Source: Bacteroidales bacterium (lineage in GTDB: Bacteria > Bacteroidota > Bacteroidia > Bacteroidales > UBA10428). From it: 10,343 nucleotides of DNA. The stretch spans positions 1 through 10,343 of the forward strand of contig JAFGVG010000122.1 in the NCBI GenBank assembly GCA_016938095.1. The letters run 5' to 3'. This document shows, piece by piece, positions 1-6,800 of the stretch. Positions within the stretch are counted from its first letter, which is position 1; the number at the start of each line of letters is the position of its first letter. The notes below the pieces were generated by a model. The model worked only from the letters and a program-made list of their open reading frames with translations, was not told the DNA's origin and did not search any database. The translations under genes and the position numbers were made by a program.

Positions 1-494
1 ACCACATGATCGACAATCCGGTTGATTTCATCATGATCGGGATAGGCAAAGAAAACCGGTTCGCAATTGAAATTGGTGACCCTGATATGGGTTTTCCGGT
101 CTACCTCTTTTTCAACCCGGGTAAGTTCGTGCTTGCGGATCACATTTTCGAGATAATCCGAAACAGCTGCACTGGCCATCAAACCATACTGGGTGCGCCC
201 CCACATGGTTTGTGCATACACATACAGGCACGGTTTCTGGTCTTGTGTAAAGATGCCCTTATCTAGATAACTTTGAATGTTGGCTTTGGCTTTTGCATAA
301 ATTTCAGGGGCATAATGGTCGGTTTCGGCCGGAAAGTCAATCTCGGATTTGATGACATGATAAAACGAATATGAATTCCCGGCAGCTTCTGCCAATGCCT
401 CCTCCGATGACAGTACATCGTAAGGCCGGCAGGCAATTTGTGCAACCAATTCCTTCGACGGGCGGTACCCCCTGAATGCTTTAATAATAGCCAT
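1..494 (-). CDS. DUF1015 family protein, N-terminal part (gene runs off the left edge)
   Basis: This is the first 164 codons of a minus-strand gene starting at the ATG at 494-492. The frame is open to the window edge. The translation begins MAIIKAFRGYRPSKELVAQI and carries the conserved DUF1015 blocks: FRGYRP (residues 7-12), RPYDVL (23-28), GNSYSFYHVIKSEIDFP (39-55), QTMWGRTQYGL (95-105), IRKHELTR (119-126) and EPVFFAYP (145-152). Family members are usually a little over 400 residues, so about 40 percent is visible. The start follows an A-rich stretch (AAAAAAAAATTAAAA) typical of Bacteroidota initiation regions, with no Shine-Dalgarno. It lies 173 bp downstream of serA on the same strand, behind a terminator-like hairpin. 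The biochemical function of the family is not established to my knowledge; recurring linkage to serA/serC suggests a role in serine metabolism, which is inference. Family assignment is confident; function is unknown. Confidence 0.9.
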   Translation of the reverse strand, partial: MAIIKAFRGYRPSKELVAQIACRPYDVLSSEEALAEAAGNSYSFYHVIKSEIDFPAETDHYAPEIYAKAKANIQSYLDKGIFTQDQKPCLYVYAQTMWGRTQYGLMASAAVSDYLENVIRKHELTRVEKEVDRKTHIRVTNFNCEPVFFAYPDHDEINRIVDHV

Positions 495-520
495 TTTTAA
501 TTTTTTTTTGGTGATCAAAA

Positions 521-534
521 GCCGTGCTCACGGC
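521..534 (-). other. short GC-rich hairpin in the leader of the DUF1015 gene
   Basis: GCCGTG and CACGGC form an inverted repeat with almost no loop, so the realistic stem is 5 bp with a 4-nt loop. On the minus strand it is followed by TTTT and lies about 26 nt before the DUF1015 start. It could be a weak terminator or attenuator, or a chance structure. The U-tract is too short for a confident terminator call. Confidence 0.3.
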
Positions 535-601
535 CATGGTAAAAGTAATAATAATCCGTGTTCATTCACATGATTTTGCGCAACGCATGTAATGGCAGGT
601 T

Positions 602-641
602 GAAAAACAAACAGAGACCGCACTTTGACGGTGGGTCTCTG
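602..641 (-). terminator. rho-independent terminator downstream of serA
   Basis: The arms 612-619 (CAGAGACC) and 634-641 (GGTCTCTG) are an exact 8-bp inverted repeat. A further CAC/GTG pairing (621-623 with 631-633) extends the stem across a single bulged base. On the minus strand the hairpin is followed directly by TTTGTTTTTC. It begins 26 nt past the serA stop codon, which suits the end of the serC-serA transcript and implies that the DUF1015 gene is expressed from its own promoter or by read-through. Confidence 0.7.
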
Positions 642-667
642 CCAGAAAAATACACCTTTGGTTTTTG

Positions 668-1588
668 TCAGTTTACCTGGAATGTTTTATCTCCTTTGGT
701 AAGAAAACCAACAATTTGCCTTGCAGCTGCCAGTCCGGCATTTACATTGGCTTCTTCGGTCTGTGCCCCCATTTTTTTAGGTGTGGCATAGTAACGGTTT
801 GGTGCTTCGGCCTTGATTTGCTCCTGGCAATCAGGTGCGACATCAGTAACATAACGGAAATCTTTCCTTTCGGCAAATAATTTCAACAGCGAAGGCTCAT
901 GAACGATTTCCTTACGGGCAGTGTTCACCAGCGTGGCACCAGCAGGCATCAGACTCAGGAGGTCGTAGTTGAGCGATTCCCTGGTTTCTTTGTTGGCAGG
1001 GAGGTTAACCGAAATATACTGGCATTTCCGGTAAAGGTCCTTCACGTCATTTACATATTTAATACCGTCGTTTTCGATAATAACCTTGTCAACAAACGGG
1101 TCGTGGGCATATACATCCATGCCCATCCCCTTGGCGATCATACCTACAATTCGACCGATATTCCCGTATGCATGAATACCCAGTGTTTTTCCGCGAAGTT
1201 CAACGCCGGAACTGCCGTTGTAAAAATTACGGTTTATGTAAATCATCATGCCAAAAGCCAATTCTGCTACGGCATTGGAATTTTGTCCAGGCGTGTTCAT
1301 AACAACCACACCTTTGGCTGAAGCAGCTTTAAGGTCGATATTGTCGTATCCGGCACCGGCCCTGACAGCAATTTTAAGCTTTTTGGCCGATTCAATAACC
1401 TGTTCGTCAATAATATCGCTACGAAAAATTATAGCTTCTACATCTTTCACTGCTTCAAGAAGCTGTTCCCTGGAGGTGTATTTCTCAAGGAGTTTGAGTT
1501 CGAATCCTGCATTTTTAACAATTTCCCTGATGCCATCCACCGCAACTTTGGCAAATGGTTTTTCGGTTGCAACAAGTATGGTTTGCAT
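668..1588 (-). CDS. serA: D-3-phosphoglycerate dehydrogenase, short type III form with Lys in place of catalytic His
   Basis: It oxidises 3-phosphoglycerate to 3-phosphohydroxypyruvate with NAD, the first step of the phosphorylated serine pathway, in the cytoplasm. The 306-residue protein has the D-isomer 2-hydroxyacid dehydrogenase layout: an N-terminal substrate domain with IIFRSDII (53-60) and VRAGAGYDNID (75-85), NTPGQNSNAVAEL (98-110), the dinucleotide-binding GIHAYGNIGR (137-146), and the substrate arginine in NTARK (222-226, Arg225). There is no C-terminal ACT or intervening regulatory domain, so no allosteric serine site is expected. The usual TPHIGAST-like motif with the catalytic His is TPKKMGAQT (269-277), placing Lys where His belongs. 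This is known in the Lys subtype of type III enzymes from Bacteroidota and Entamoeba. It lies 34 bp after serC and is probably co-transcribed. It starts at ATG 1588-1586. Confidence in the identity is high. Confidence 0.95.
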   Translation of the reverse strand: MQTILVATEKPFAKVAVDGIREIVKNAGFELKLLEKYTSREQLLEAVKDVEAIIFRSDIIDEQVIESAKKLKIAVRAGAGYDNIDLKAASAKGVVVMNTPGQNSNAVAELAFGMMIYINRNFYNGSSGVELRGKTLGIHAYGNIGRIVGMIAKGMGMDVYAHDPFVDKVIIENDGIKYVNDVKDLYRKCQYISVNLPANKETRESLNYDLLSLMPAGATLVNTARKEIVHEPSLLKLFAERKDFRYVTDVAPDCQEQIKAEAPNRYYATPKKMGAQTEEANVNAGLAAARQIVGFLTKGDKTFQVN

Positions 1589-1622
1589 ATCGTACAGATT
1601 TTTTAAGGTTAGGGATTATAAG

Positions 1623-2693
1623 TTAAACCTGGGCTTCAAATTCTTTCATGGCCTGAACCAAGGTTTGTACGCCTTCAATGGACAAGGCATTGTATATCGA
1701 AGCACGGAATCCGCCAACCGAACGGTGACCTTTAATTCCAACAATACCTTTGGACTTGGTCAATTCCATGAATTTTTCTTCCAGTTCCTTGTATTCGGGC
1801 TTGAATACAAAAACAACATTCATGATGGAACGATCAGCTTGCTCGGAGAGTGGTGATACAAATAGCTTATTCCTGTCGATTTCGTTATAAAGCATATCAG
1901 CCTTTTCATTGTTTATTTTATGGATAGCTTTAAGTCCACCCAAATCTTTCAGCCATTTCATTGTTTGGAGGCATGAATAAATGGAAACGCACGGTGGCGT
2001 GTTGTATAACGAATCGTTGTCGACGAAAGTCTTGTAATTAAGCATGGTAGGCATTTTCCGGGTAATTTTTTCGAGCAGACTATCTTTGATGATAGCGAAG
2101 GATACACCAGCCGGGCCAAGGTTCTTTTGGGCACCACCATAGATCATGGCATATTTCGAGACATCCATGGGTCTGCTCAGAATGTCCGAAGAAGCATCTG
2201 CAATCAGCGGAACAGGTGACGAGATATCGGTTTTGAGTTCAGTTCCATAAATGGTGTTGTTGGTGGTGATGTGGAAATAATCGGCATCAGCCGGAATGGT
2301 ATAGCCCTTGGGTATAAAGGTATAGTTTTGCTCTTTTGAGGAAGCCACAACTATAACTTCACCAAATAGTCTGGCTTCTTTCACAGCCTTGCTGGCCCAT
2401 GAACCCGAATCGAGGTATGCAGCCTTTGTATTCAGAAAATTGCTGGGTATCATGGCAAACTGCATACTGGCGCCTCCCTGAAGAAAAATTATTGAATATC
2501 CGGCAGGAATATCCAGCAATTCCCGCATCAGCTCTTTGGATTCCTTAAGAATGGCTTCAAAGTCTTTGCTGCGATGGGAAATTTCCATGATCGACAATCC
2601 GGTACCATTGAGGTTGAGAATGGCTTCGGCGGTGTTCTTAATAGTAAATTCAGGCAGTACGGAAGGCCCCGGATTAAAATTATATTTTTTCAT
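1623..2693 (-). CDS. serC: phosphoserine aminotransferase
   Basis: This pyridoxal-phosphate enzyme moves the amino group of glutamate to 3-phosphohydroxypyruvate, giving O-phosphoserine. Members of the family also act on the analogous vitamin B6 precursor. The 356 residues match the usual length of about 360. Visible signatures are [10 protein letters not shown] at the N-terminus (5-14), EISHRS (37-42, phosphate-binding His40-Arg41), QGGASMQF (72-79), the ring-stacking Trp in GSWA (97-100), NNTIYGTE (145-152), ADASSD (165-170, cofactor-binding Asp), the Schiff-base Lys190 in [11 protein letters not shown], and the C-terminal [15 protein letters not shown]. It starts at ATG 2693-2691 and is preceded by A/T-rich leader sequence with a TAATTTTG promoter element. 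serA follows at 34 bp, so the two consecutive pathway enzymes very likely share an mRNA. There is no sign of damage. Confidence 0.97.
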   Translation of the reverse strand: MKKYNFNPGPSVLPEFTIKNTAEAILNLNGTGLSIMEISHRSKDFEAILKESKELMRELLDIPAGYSIIFLQGGASMQFAMIPSNFLNTKAAYLDSGSWASKAVKEARLFGEVIVVASSKEQNYTFIPKGYTIPADADYFHITTNNTIYGTELKTDISSPVPLIADASSDILSRPMDVSKYAMIYGGAQKNLGPAGVSFAIIKDSLLEKITRKMPTMLNYKTFVDNDSLYNTPPCVSIYSCLQTMKWLKDLGGLKAIHKINNEKADMLYNEIDRNKLFVSPLSEQADRSIMNVVFVFKPEYKELEEKFMELTKSKGIVGIKGHRSVGGFRASIYNALSIEGVQTLVQAMKEFEAQV

Positions 2694-2736
2694 AGAAGGT
2701 TTATTTATTTGTTAAACAATTAACAACTGAGGTTTT

Positions 2737-2744
2737 CAAAATTA
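2737..2744 (-). promoter_or_regulatory. candidate Bacteroidota -7 element of the serC-serA promoter
   Basis: On the minus strand the bases read TAATTTTG, a full match to the TAnnTTTG -7 consensus of the Bacteroidota primary sigma factor. It sits about 44 nt before the serC start, giving a short leader. A TTTG lies upstream but with about 23 bp spacing, longer than ideal for the -33 element, so only the -7 box is supported. The region is A/T-rich, which raises the chance of a random match. Confidence 0.4.
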
Positions 2745-2846
2745 AAAAAATTAATTTTCAGTGTGATCAAAATAACAGAAAAATGCATTTTAAGTTACAA
2801 ACATTGAATGAACAGCTAATGGCCATAAGCCTTTGGCCTTTGGCTT

Positions 2847-3584
2847 TTAGCCCGGAATCTGATTAACTAAAGTTAAATAATTATCTTTCAGTACGGGTAT
2901 CACGGTGGTGAGGTTCAGGGTGTGACAATAGGCAATGACATCGTCGAGTTTGTTCTTCTTCAAACGATGTCGTTGGGCAGCTTTTTCAATATATTGCATC
3001 ATGTTGTGCCTGGCAAGGTTCCATAAATCAACCGAAGCATGAACCGAATCGCATATGGTTCCGAAATGAGCATGCCGGAGTATGGCCTCAGAAAGTGCAC
3101 CGGCAAAAAGAGAATCTTCGATATTGAACTTGTTCTTCCAGCCGGCACATAAAATGACAAGGTCGCGATCTTCCCTGACAATGTATTCCACCAATGCATC
3201 CAGGTTCAGGTATGCGCCTATCAGTACCCGGTAACTGTGTGCGGCCATGGTTATACAATTGGTGCCGTTTGTGGTGGAATAAACAATATCGCGGCCTTGG
3301 ATGATCTCACGTTTAAAATTGTAGGGAGAATTTCCGAAGTCGGCAAAATCTCTGACAATACCGTCTCTTTCGGCAGCAACAAAGTACCCCTTTTGTTTAT
3401 AGCTTTTGGCTTCGTCGAGTGTGGCAACCGGAATGATACGGTTTACGCCGTTCATAAAGGCAGTGACAATGGCTGAAGTTGCCCGCAGGATATCCACGAT
3501 CACTACAATGGCATCATCGTTTCTGAATTCGGGATATAGGGCCGGCGAGAAACATACTTCAACTTTCCGTTTGCCTTCGATCAT
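2847..3584 (-). CDS. comB: 2-phosphosulfolactate phosphatase family protein (ComB-like)
   Basis: The family founder hydrolyses (2R)-phosphosulfolactate to sulfolactate in archaeal coenzyme M synthesis. It needs magnesium and acts in the cytoplasm. The 245 residues fit the family's usual size. Conserved blocks are VDILRATSAI (30-39), AERDGIVRDFADFGNSP (71-87, the ERxG and GNSP motifs), STTNGT (103-108) and CAGWKNKFNIED (146-157). There is no signal peptide or membrane segment. It starts at ATG 3584-3582, with no Shine-Dalgarno visible. It lies between the 296-bp repeat-bearing gap and serC (153 bp away), so it may have its own promoter; I saw no convincing one. No other coenzyme M gene is in the window, and Bacteroidota are not known to make coenzyme M, so the real substrate may be a related 2-phospho C3 acid. 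Family assignment is good; the substrate is uncertain. Confidence 0.85.
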   Translation of the reverse strand: MIEGKRKVEVCFSPALYPEFRNDDAIVVIVDILRATSAIVTAFMNGVNRIIPVATLDEAKSYKQKGYFVAAERDGIVRDFADFGNSPYNFKREIIQGRDIVYSTTNGTNCITMAAHSYRVLIGAYLNLDALVEYIVREDRDLVILCAGWKNKFNIEDSLFAGALSEAILRHAHFGTICDSVHASVDLWNLARHNMMQYIEKAAQRHRLKKNKLDDVIAYCHTLNLTTVIPVLKDNYLTLVNQIPG

Positions 3585-3680
3585 GTGTTGGTGAAATAAT
3601 GATAAATGTCATGACAAATAAAGTACAATTTCCGGCCCTAAAAAAGGAAGTAGGGGATTTTTTTTGAAAAAGTCTTTAAC

Positions 3681-3752
3681 GTATTCTGGTCTACTGGTCT
3701 ACTGGTCTACTGGTCTTCTTGTCTGGCAGTCTTGCAGTCAGTATGTCTAAAT
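3681..3752. repeat. 8-bp-period tandem array, unit GTCTACTG, decaying to one side
   Basis: Every unit from 3689 starts with GTC at exact 8-bp spacing (3689, 3697, 3705, 3713, 3721, 3729, 3737, 3745). The first three are identical (GTCTACTG), then GTCTTCTT, GTCTGGCA, GTCTTGCA, GTCAGTAT and GTCTAAAT. A degenerate unit GTATTCTG (3681) precedes them. The array lies in the non-coding gap between the large exported protein gene and comB. Confidence 0.8.
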
Positions 3753-3756
3753 ATTC

Positions 3757-3804
3757 CTTCATTTCTTCATTATTTCATTTCTTCATTTTTTCATTCCTTC
3801 ATTT
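3757..3804. repeat. second 8-bp-period tandem array, unit YTTCATTN
   Basis: Six uninterrupted 8-bp units: CTTCATTT, CTTCATTA, TTTCATTT, CTTCATTT, TTTCATTC and CTTCATTT. It begins 4 bp after the end of the GTC array and differs from it in sequence but has the same period. It is non-coding. Together the two arrays fill about 120 of the 296 bp between comB and the upstream gene. Confidence 0.75.
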
Positions 3805-3828
3805 ACGCAAACTCTTGCTGATTTTAGT

Positions 3829-3850
3829 ATGCTGAGCGGAGTCGAAGCAT
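3829..3850. repeat. short palindromic repeat-like element with core CTGAGCGGAGTCGAAG
   Basis: ATGCT (3829-3833) and AGCAT (3846-3850) are exact inverted arms around a 12-base core. The core strand CTGAGCGGAGTCGAAG resembles a short motif that I recall, without being able to check, as dispersed in many bacterial genomes. It lies 30 bp past the stop codon of the large exported protein gene. No T-tract follows on the minus strand, so it is not an intrinsic terminator. Confidence 0.45.
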
Positions 3851-3880
3851 GCCGCCATTGCTGCTCCAATTATTCATGGT

Positions 3881-6800
3881 TCATTGCCCTGCATCCGGCG
3901 CGGCCTGTTGTTCCTGCACCTCACGGTATCTTCTCAGGAACGTATTCTTTTTAACATCGGTGGAAACCATGTATATGTAAGTTTCCCCGGAGGTGACCTT
4001 TTGCCTGCGCTCATTGGGCTTAAGCTTTTTCATCATCTCTAGGAAGGTGTTGTTCGATGAGTGGACCTGCATTACACCGCGGGTATATCCGAAATAGTAC
4101 CAGGTACGGCGGTCAACCTGAAAATAAAAATCGAGAATATCGCCACTGCGTTTTATCTGTAATTCGAGCATGCCATCCACACGCTTATTGATTTGTGTGT
4201 TGTTGATGCTGGCAATGCCAATCTTACCTACCGAAACCCACGAATTGGCCTCATCGTCCCATCGCAGTTTCAATTCATTAAACAATATGGTATGCTTAAG
4301 TTCGGCAGGTGTTTCTTTGAGGGTGCCAAATAAACTAAGCTCTGACTTCATGGCATCGAAGCGGGTTTTACCGATCAGTTCCACCACACCTTTTGTATAC
4401 AGTGCACTGTTCAGGTCGGTTGCCGGTAGACTGGGCATACTGTCAATTTCAGCAGCCATCACATTCAGGATATCATCGGCAATGTAAAAATCAATGCCCA
4501 GCATGATCTCCATCTCGGTTTGGTTCTCAATGCTTTTGTGCAACAGGTTACCGACAGTAGTCAGCTTTACCTGTCCCAATTTAGCACCGGGATCTATCTT
4601 CCCTTCGCCATAAAGCTGACAGTTTTCGCGGTGTAGTGTTACCAAATTGCCCGGAAGTGTCATGTCAAGCAGCTTATCCCTGGCGGCAATCTGGTATTCC
4701 TGTTTAGGATGACTGTAATGCAGAAATCCAGTTGCTGAAACTACCGGCCGGTCACTCGAAAACTTGCGTCCCGAAAGGAAGGTGGGGTATACATGAACCG
4801 AATCGTAGTACATGTATAACCCGTTAAAAATCTTGTTACGGTTTATGTCAATTAAATCTTCACTCACTGGTATCATGATGTTCAGCGGATCGATTTCTGC
4901 CCTGAAATTCATCCAGCGCGTCGGCAGGTTATCGCAGTTGTGTTCAATAAGGGTGCTGCCATCAAACACAAGGTGTGGTTTATCCGCTTCCAAATGTACC
5001 TTTCCCTGGTAGCGGTAATTGGGGCTTAGCGTGAAATCTTCTTCTTCGGTAATGGTTCCTGTTCCAATGGTCTGCAGGTTATTATCAACGGTCAGGTTGT
5101 TGAAGTATATCTCCTGTAGTTGCTCGGTTTCGTCCTTATAATTATAATAGGCCGATCCAATATACTTGTTCCGTGCACTGATGTTTACTGTGGCATCGAA
5201 TAATTCGAAATAACGGGTGGTTCTGTTGGCTATAATGGAAGCTTTAAACAACGTTCTGAGGCGGGCGTCGGGTTGAACAGTGAGTTTTTCATCTTGTGGG
5301 TAAATCCGTGCGTCGGCTATGTCAATAAATCTTACCTCATGTGCTTTAATCAGATTGCTGTCGTAGTCGTAATAAGCCATCGGTGCTATGAAACTCAGCG
5401 AATCCTGATCAGGATCAATGCTGATATACCGGGGCCCGCTGAACCCCTCTTCAGCCACTTCGGTGGCCGGGGGCTCCTTTGAACTCGATCCCATGGCCAG
5501 TATTTTCTGATTCATATCCCACTCGAACTGGTTGAGGAAGCTTACATATTTGTTTTCGGGGAAGGAAACCAGCGTGTATTCCTCGTTCGACCTGAATGAG
5601 CCTGTTTGCGTTGAAAAATCGATATGCGAATTAATGTTTTCAGTAAGCACCGTAAAACCTTCGGAATGCAAAGATTTGAGGTAGAAGTCAGATGTGTCGG
5701 CGTCTATTTCGTTTGCTTTGTAAGTAAAAAGGGCTGAGCTTATTTCGGCTCCTTCAAGCGTCATCCGGCCACTGCCGCTAAGTCCTGCAGGCCGCAATAC
5801 CAGGCTGCCATCCAAATGAGTGGCAGAGTTAAACATATTGAAAGTTGTTTCAGTTTTGTAAGCGTATAGTTCATCCTGGTAGGGTAACCAGCGGATATTG
5901 GTATTTGCCGACCCAACTTGGGGGAATTGATTACCCGACATATGTTGGGCTATGGTGAAGTCCTTTGCGGTGGCAATCAGGGAATCGGGGAAAAACTGGA
6001 TATTATCGGCTACACTGCTGGAGGTAAGGTAATTTACGGTTCCTGACCCTTCGAGTCCTTTATTGCTCAATGCAATTTCATTTACAAAATGGCCCTTTCC
6101 ACCATATAATTCAAATCCCCCGGTAGGTGTGACATATTTGAATCCCATCGATTTATCGGGTTGTAATCGCAGTGTTTCCTCGAAAACCGGGAAGATACCT
6201 GCCGATGTAAATGACCCGTCGAATTTCATGGATATGCGATTGAAGTTATCAAGGCTGTCCATATCGAATGGGTTGATTTGGAAGAAAAAGCGCTCGCGGT
6301 CATACACCCCGTCGTGGATGGTCTTGTCGTCGTAGTAAACATAACCGCTCTGTGTGGAGCGGAATATAGGGTATTCAGGGTATGACACGCGCCCCGATTT
6401 ATTATCCGGACGGTCGATGTAGACTTCCCCTTTCATGTTTTCAAAAACATTATTGGCAGTTTCGGTAACCGGAAATCCATAATTGTCAAACATTCCGGTT
6501 AGGTAACGGATACGCAGCGAATCAATTTTCTGCATATCAATTTTAAAAGTATCATAATTAAAAAAGAAGTTTTTCCCCGAAAAGGTAAATAAACCGGCCT
6601 GAACCTGACCATCGAACTGAAAATGCCGGTTTTTTTTCAAAATTATCCTGTCATGATCGGGATAAATCACCACATTCTGCGAATCGCTGACGAAAATACG
6701 CGGGATACCGTTGATAGTCAGATCGTATGTACGCAGGTCAAAAATGGCATTTTCCACGGGTGCATTTACCCGCGAAGGAATGCTGATAACGTCGTAATCC

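Noticed and set aside
899..1856. Long plus-strand open frames opposite serA and serC
   Set aside because: They are antisense shadows of two well-supported genes and have no recognisable protein features.
2821..2850. GCCTTTG doublet and AAGCC/GGCTT hairpin just after the comB stop
   Set aside because: Two units only, a 5-bp stem, and no T-tract on either strand; too weak for a repeat or terminator call.
3585..3640. Promoter search upstream of comB (TTTATTTG near 3615-3622)
   Set aside because: The match fails the required TA at the start of the -7 box and has no spaced -33 partner.
3636..3665. CCCTA/TAGGG hairpin followed by eight T residues on the plus strand
   Set aside because: Only a 5-bp stem with a 10-base loop, and no plus-strand gene lies upstream of it to terminate.
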